DNA of 9,063 bases from a bacterium (GTDB taxonomy: Bacteria; Desulfobacterota; S145-22), in NCBI GenBank assembly GCA_027073795.1, contig JALTEW010000168.1:1-9063 (forward strand), given 5' to 3'. Position 1 is the stretch's first letter. Every line of letters starts with the position of its first letter. Below, piece by piece: positions 5,977 through 9,063 of the stretch. The notes beneath the pieces were generated by a model, which saw only the letters and a list, made by a program, of their open reading frames with translations, ran no database searches and was not told the DNA's origin. Made by a program: the position numbers and the translations under genes.

Positions 5977-7325
5977 AATCGGCACGCCACGCCGCCTTAG
6001 ATATTTTATTAAAAGTTGAGCTTAATAACGCCTACGCCGCTCCTTTGCTGGCCAGGGCTATGCCCCGTTTTCAGAGCCGCGACCGACGTCTTCTGGCGGA
6101 CTTGGTCTATGGCGTCCTTCGATGGCGTTTAACTCTTGATTGGATCATAGCCAGGGCCTCCCATCGTCCCGTTGCCAGCATTGACCTTTCCCTCCTCATC
6201 CCCCTTCGGCTTGGGGCCTATCAACTTATTTTTCTCACGAAGATCCCTGCGCACGCCGCAGTCTCCACTTCTGTAAACCTGGTTAAATCCGTCCGCGGGC
6301 AAAAAGCGGGAGGATTCATCAACGCCCTCCTTCGCCACATCGCAGAAAAGGGTGATAAGACGCTGGAACAACTCCCCCGTGATCAAACAGCGGATGCCCT
6401 CGCCCTTCGAACCTCTCATCCCTCCTGGCTAGTCAGGCGATGGATCGAGCAATTTGGTTACGGGGAAACAGAAGCCCTGTGCAACGCCAATAACCAGCCT
6501 CCCCCCGCGACCCTCCGGGTCAACGTTCACAAAACCACCCGTGACTCCCTGATAAAAGACGCGAAGCAGATTCCTGACCTAAAAAACGCCAGGGTCAACC
6601 CCACAAGGTTCGCTTCTCAGGGGCTTTCTGTTGCCCCCCTCTCCGCCGTCTTTGAAACAGACTGGATAGAAAGAGGAGTCGTCACGATCCAGGATGAGGC
6701 ATCTCAAGTCGTAGGTGAAATCGTTTCAGCACGTCCCGCCGAGTGGATTCTGGACGCCTGCGCTGGCATTGGCGGAAAGGCCCTGCAGCTTCTGGAAACC
6801 ACGGGCGGCCATCTCAACCTAATCTGCATGGATGCTATTCCCCGGAAGCTGAAGCAACTGCATTCCTCAGCCAAACGCCTTGGATTTTCTCCCCCTCCCC
6901 GTATCGCGGCAAGGGCTGAGGAAAACCCCCTTGCAAATCAGCCGATTTTTGATAAAGTCCTTCTGGACGCACCGTGCTCCAACACGGGTGTTATCCGGAG
7001 GCATCCCGAGCGTAAATGGCGCCTGGATGAGAAAGATATCACCCGCTTATGTGAGGTGCAAGAAAACCTCTTAACAGCTCTCGCCCCAAAAGTAAGGGCT
7101 GGGGGGGTTCTTGTTTACAGCACATGCAGCCTGGAGCGGGAGGAAGGAGAGGGAATGGTTTCAAGATTTTTAAGCCTTCACAAAGAATTCACGCTGGATG
7201 ACTGTGCACAGGTTCTTGGAGGACGCATAATCCCCTTTGTCACAAATGGAATGTTTCGGTCCTTCCCCCATAAAGGCGGAATGGACGGCTTTTTCTGCGC
7301 GCGTCTCATCAGGAGGAAACCATGA
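5973..7325 (+). CDS. rsmB: 16S rRNA (cytosine-967 C5) methyltransferase
   Basis: RsmB (Sun/Fmu) uses S-adenosylmethionine to methylate C967 of 16S rRNA. The 450-residue product has an N-terminal NusB-like RNA-binding domain (about 1-130; RHAALDILLKVE, RRLLADLVYGVLRW, PAHAAVSTSVNLVK, GGFINALLRHI). The Rossmann methylase domain has the SAM loop ILDACAGIGGKALQLLE, DAPCSNTGVIRRHPERKWR with Cys335, and STCSLEREEGEGMV with Cys385. The two cysteines are spaced by 50 residues, as in E. coli RsmB (325 and 375), where the second is the nucleophile. The end, GGMDGFFCARL, is also typical. The start is GTG 5973, which overlaps the htpX TGA in GTGA; no ATG fits the N-terminus better. This suggests translation coupled to htpX. 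Its stop overlaps the rpe ATG. Confidence 0.95.
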   Translation: MKSARHAALDILLKVELNNAYAAPLLARAMPRFQSRDRRLLADLVYGVLRWRLTLDWIIARASHRPVASIDLSLLIPLRLGAYQLIFLTKIPAHAAVSTSVNLVKSVRGQKAGGFINALLRHIAEKGDKTLEQLPRDQTADALALRTSHPSWLVRRWIEQFGYGETEALCNANNQPPPATLRVNVHKTTRDSLIKDAKQIPDLKNARVNPTRFASQGLSVAPLSAVFETDWIERGVVTIQDEASQVVGEIVSARPAEWILDACAGIGGKALQLLETTGGHLNLICMDAIPRKLKQLHSSAKRLGFSPPPRIAARAEENPLANQPIFDKVLLDAPCSNTGVIRRHPERKWRLDEKDITRLCEVQENLLTALAPKVRAGGVLVYSTCSLEREEGEGMVSRFLSLHKEFTLDDCAQVLGGRIIPFVTNGMFRSFPHKGGMDGFFCARLIRRKP

Positions 7326-7987
7326 TATCGGCCTCCATTTTATCGGCTGACTTTTCCCGGTTAAGGGAAGAAATTCTTAATGTCGTCGAAGCAGGAGCGG
7401 ACCGCATCCATCTGGACGTGATGGATGGACATTTTGTCCCTAACCTGACCTTTGGCCCCCCGGTTATACGCTCCCTTGGAAAAACCCCATGCCCCATGGA
7501 CGCCCATCTCATGGTTGAAAAGCCCGAGGCATATATCGAACCATTCGCCTCTATCGGTTGTGAAGTTATCACGGTGCACGTGGAGACAACTCACCACCTC
7601 CACAAGCTCCTGAGTTCAATCCGTGAGGCGGGGTGCATGGCAGGAGTCTCCCTGAACCCGGCCACGCCCCCTGTAGCGATACAGCCGGTTCTTCCTTTTG
7701 TCGATGTAATCCTGGTAATGACTGTCAACCCCGGCTTCGGGGGGCAGAAAATAATCCCCGAAGTTCTCGATAAGACGAGAGAAATCCGAGCCATGATCGA
7801 CAAATCTGGTTTTGATATCGTGCTGGAAGTGGATGGAGGCATCAAGGTTGAAAATATTGCGGAAGTTGCCAGGGCCGGCGCGGCCCGCTTTGTAGTTGGC
7901 TCAGGCATATTCAAAACATCCGACTATCGCACGACGATTGAAACGCTCAAAAGAAATGTGGCTGACGCGCATGCCCTTTCTATCTAA
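7322..7987 (+). CDS. rpe: Ribulose-phosphate 3-epimerase
   Basis: Rpe interconverts ribulose 5-phosphate and xylulose 5-phosphate in the pentose phosphate pathway. The 221-residue TIM-barrel protein is of normal length. It shows SASILSADFSRL at 3-14, HLDVMDGHFVPNLTFGP at 30-46 with metal ligands His30 and Asp32, DAHLMVEKPE at 60-69 with His62, MTVNPGFGGQ at 133-142, and the catalytic Asp171 in EVDGGI, followed by the phosphate-binding GSGIF. The ATG overlaps the rsmB stop as ATGA, and the SD sequence AGGAGG lies inside the last rsmB codons, so coupling to rsmB is likely. All catalytic residues are present. Confidence 0.97.
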   Translation: MISASILSADFSRLREEILNVVEAGADRIHLDVMDGHFVPNLTFGPPVIRSLGKTPCPMDAHLMVEKPEAYIEPFASIGCEVITVHVETTHHLHKLLSSIREAGCMAGVSLNPATPPVAIQPVLPFVDVILVMTVNPGFGGQKIIPEVLDKTREIRAMIDKSGFDIVLEVDGGIKVENIAEVARAGAARFVVGSGIFKTSDYRTTIETLKRNVADAHALSI

Positions 7988-8007
7988 AAAGCAGAAGGAG
8001 AAGTAAA

Positions 8008-8625
8008 ATGGGACTACCCAAACAGGAAGGATACCGTAAGGCAGCGGAAATTGCCTGCGAAAAACTAAAAGGGATTGATCTGTCACAACAGGCTGAAAAT
8101 GGGGGATTTACCTTTACACCTGACAAAGGAATTGAAATCCCCTTCTTTGGGAAAAACTACACCATTGATCCTGAAACCTGCACCTTCCATTCCCCCGATG
8201 AATCCGTTACCTCCCTTGTCACCAAGGGGGTTATTCTCCATTACATCCTGGGAGCGGATGGATTTCCCCTTTCCAAAAAATTTATCACCTATGGAGAAAT
8301 CCCAGGAGGCCTCACTTACGCTGGGGTCTTCCGTCGAAGGGTCATTCTTCCCTTCATCAACGCCTTCGGCCAGAACCTTGAAGCCTTCAAAAAAACGGCG
8401 GAGGCATATCATGGCGTTCCCTCTCTTTTAGGTGACGCGGCCTTTACCTTTCAGATCTTCCCTAAAATACCCGTGACGCTCGTGCTATGGGAAGAAGACG
8501 AAGAGTTCCCGCCTTCAGGGAAAATGCTTTTTGACGCCTCTATTGATCACTATCTCGACCTAGAGGACGTGGTCGTCATGGGGGAAATGATCGTCGGCAG
8601 ACTGAAGGCGGGGATTCAAGAATAA
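8008..8625 (+). CDS. DUF3786 domain protein
   Basis: The 205-residue soluble protein matches the DUF3786 pattern known from anaerobes. It has an N-terminal helical segment, GIEIPFFGKNYTIDPETC, a central LVTKGVILHYILGADG, FITYGEIPGG followed by FRRRV, and a C-terminal IPVTLVLWEEDEEFPPSGKM, then LFDASIDHYLDLEDVVVMGE. No signal peptide, membrane segment or full metal-binding cysteine motif is visible. The biochemical role is unknown to me; relatives occur in anaerobes that carry corrinoid and iron-sulfur enzymes, which hints at anaerobic metabolism (weak inference). The start is supported by AAGGAG seven to eight bases before ATG 8008. It follows rpe by 20 bp and precedes an exported protein by 13 bp, so it is probably in the same transcript. 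Confidence 0.85.
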   Translation: MGLPKQEGYRKAAEIACEKLKGIDLSQQAENGGFTFTPDKGIEIPFFGKNYTIDPETCTFHSPDESVTSLVTKGVILHYILGADGFPLSKKFITYGEIPGGLTYAGVFRRRVILPFINAFGQNLEAFKKTAEAYHGVPSLLGDAAFTFQIFPKIPVTLVLWEEDEEFPPSGKMLFDASIDHYLDLEDVVVMGEMIVGRLKAGIQE

Positions 8626-8638
8626 CATAGAGGTAAAA

Positions 8639-9063
8639 ATGAATCGGCTTCAGCAAAACCGGAGAAAATCAGGATTCATCATCTTTCATCTCATCGTGGG
8701 ATTTCTTATTGTTTTGGCTCCCACATCCGGGTTTGCAGAATCTCTTAACTCACTGGCGGAAGGAGCCGATGCTATTGTTATTTCCATACCCGTTCAGGTA
8801 ACCTCCTACTGGGAGGGAAAAATCATAAAAACACGCGCCCTCCTAAAAATTGAGCAAGTTGTATCCGGCAGAATCACGGATAAAGAAATCCCTGTCATCT
8901 ATGAGGGAGGAGTCGTGGGATCGATCGGGTTAAAGATTTCCCATGGGGTACACCTGCCATCTGGGCAGAAAAACATCCTGTTTCTATCGGACAAAGGGAA
9001 TCATTATGCCGTCCTTGACCAAATCAATGGCGTTTTCTTCATTCACGACTCTCCGTTGGGTGA
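8639..9063 (+). CDS. Exported protein, N-terminal part (runs off the right edge)
   Basis: From ATG 8639, preceded by AGAGG, an open frame of 141 codons reaches the window end without a stop. It starts with a clear signal peptide: a basic n-region (MNRLQQNRRKS), a hydrophobic core (about 12-30) and a likely cleavage after GFA (about residue 34). The mature part begins SLAEGADAIVI, then PVQVTSYWEGKIIKTRALLKI (first residues of a V..V.S.WE...I.T...I pattern), EQVVSGRIT, and EGGVVGSIGLKI, with PSGQKNILFLS later. This domain layout resembles the beta-rich N-terminal region found before matrixin-like metalloproteases in some bacterial secreted proteins, but the protease part, if any, lies outside the window. 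Function is not assigned. It is the last visible gene of the htpX-led run. Confidence 0.75.
   Translation, partial: MNRLQQNRRKSGFIIFHLIVGFLIVLAPTSGFAESLNSLAEGADAIVISIPVQVTSYWEGKIIKTRALLKIEQVVSGRITDKEIPVIYEGGVVGSIGLKISHGVHLPSGQKNILFLSDKGNHYAVLDQINGVFFIHDSPLG

Noticed and set aside
5605..5985. Minus-strand 126-codon ORF across the htpX 3' end
   Set aside because: It is antisense to the conserved htpX zinc-site region, with no family features; long shadow ORFs are expected in GC-richer genes.

Overview
The window looks like a chromosomal segment of an anaerobic Gram-negative bacterium, most likely a Desulfobacterota (former Deltaproteobacteria) lineage. This is an inference from gene content: the tail of a probable tungsten aldehyde:ferredoxin oxidoreductase, a decayed flavodoxin/ferredoxin (EFR1-like) gene, a DUF3786 gene and a prolipoprotein diacylglyceryl transferase sit together. 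No species can be named from the sequence alone.

Layout. Positions 1-146 are the 3' end of an aldehyde:ferredoxin oxidoreductase gene, followed by a perfect 15-bp hairpin. Positions 193-630 are a gene-poor stretch holding the broken 3' end of an IS5-type transposase and, next to hisS, a doubtful 33-codon ORF. hisS runs on the minus strand (713-1981). A complete tRNA-Pro(CGG) follows on the plus strand (2149-2225) with its own close-set promoter. From 2263 to 2760 lies a flavodoxin plus 2x[4Fe-4S] gene broken by frameshifts and losses. Then come nadE (2868-3809), preceded by four tandem 8-bp repeats that carry its ribosome-binding site, and lgt (3894-4760). A second transposase remnant abuts the lgt stop codon.

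From 5134 to the right edge there is a compact, probably co-transcribed run on the plus strand: htpX, rsmB, rpe, a DUF3786 gene and the start of a gene for an exported protein. htpX/rsmB and rsmB/rpe overlap by 4 bp (GTGA and ATGA), which suggests translational coupling; the last two genes follow at 20 and 13 bp.

Most genes are housekeeping: aminoacylation (hisS, tRNA-Pro), NAD synthesis (nadE), lipoprotein maturation (lgt), membrane protein quality control (htpX), 16S rRNA methylation (rsmB) and the pentose phosphate pathway (rpe). I see no CRISPR array, toxin-antitoxin pair, phage module or clear new system. The points most worth a second look are the octanucleotide repeat at the nadE start, the decayed EFR1-like gene, the enlarged NadE variant, and the DUF3786/exported-protein pair attached to the rRNA-methylase/epimerase operon.
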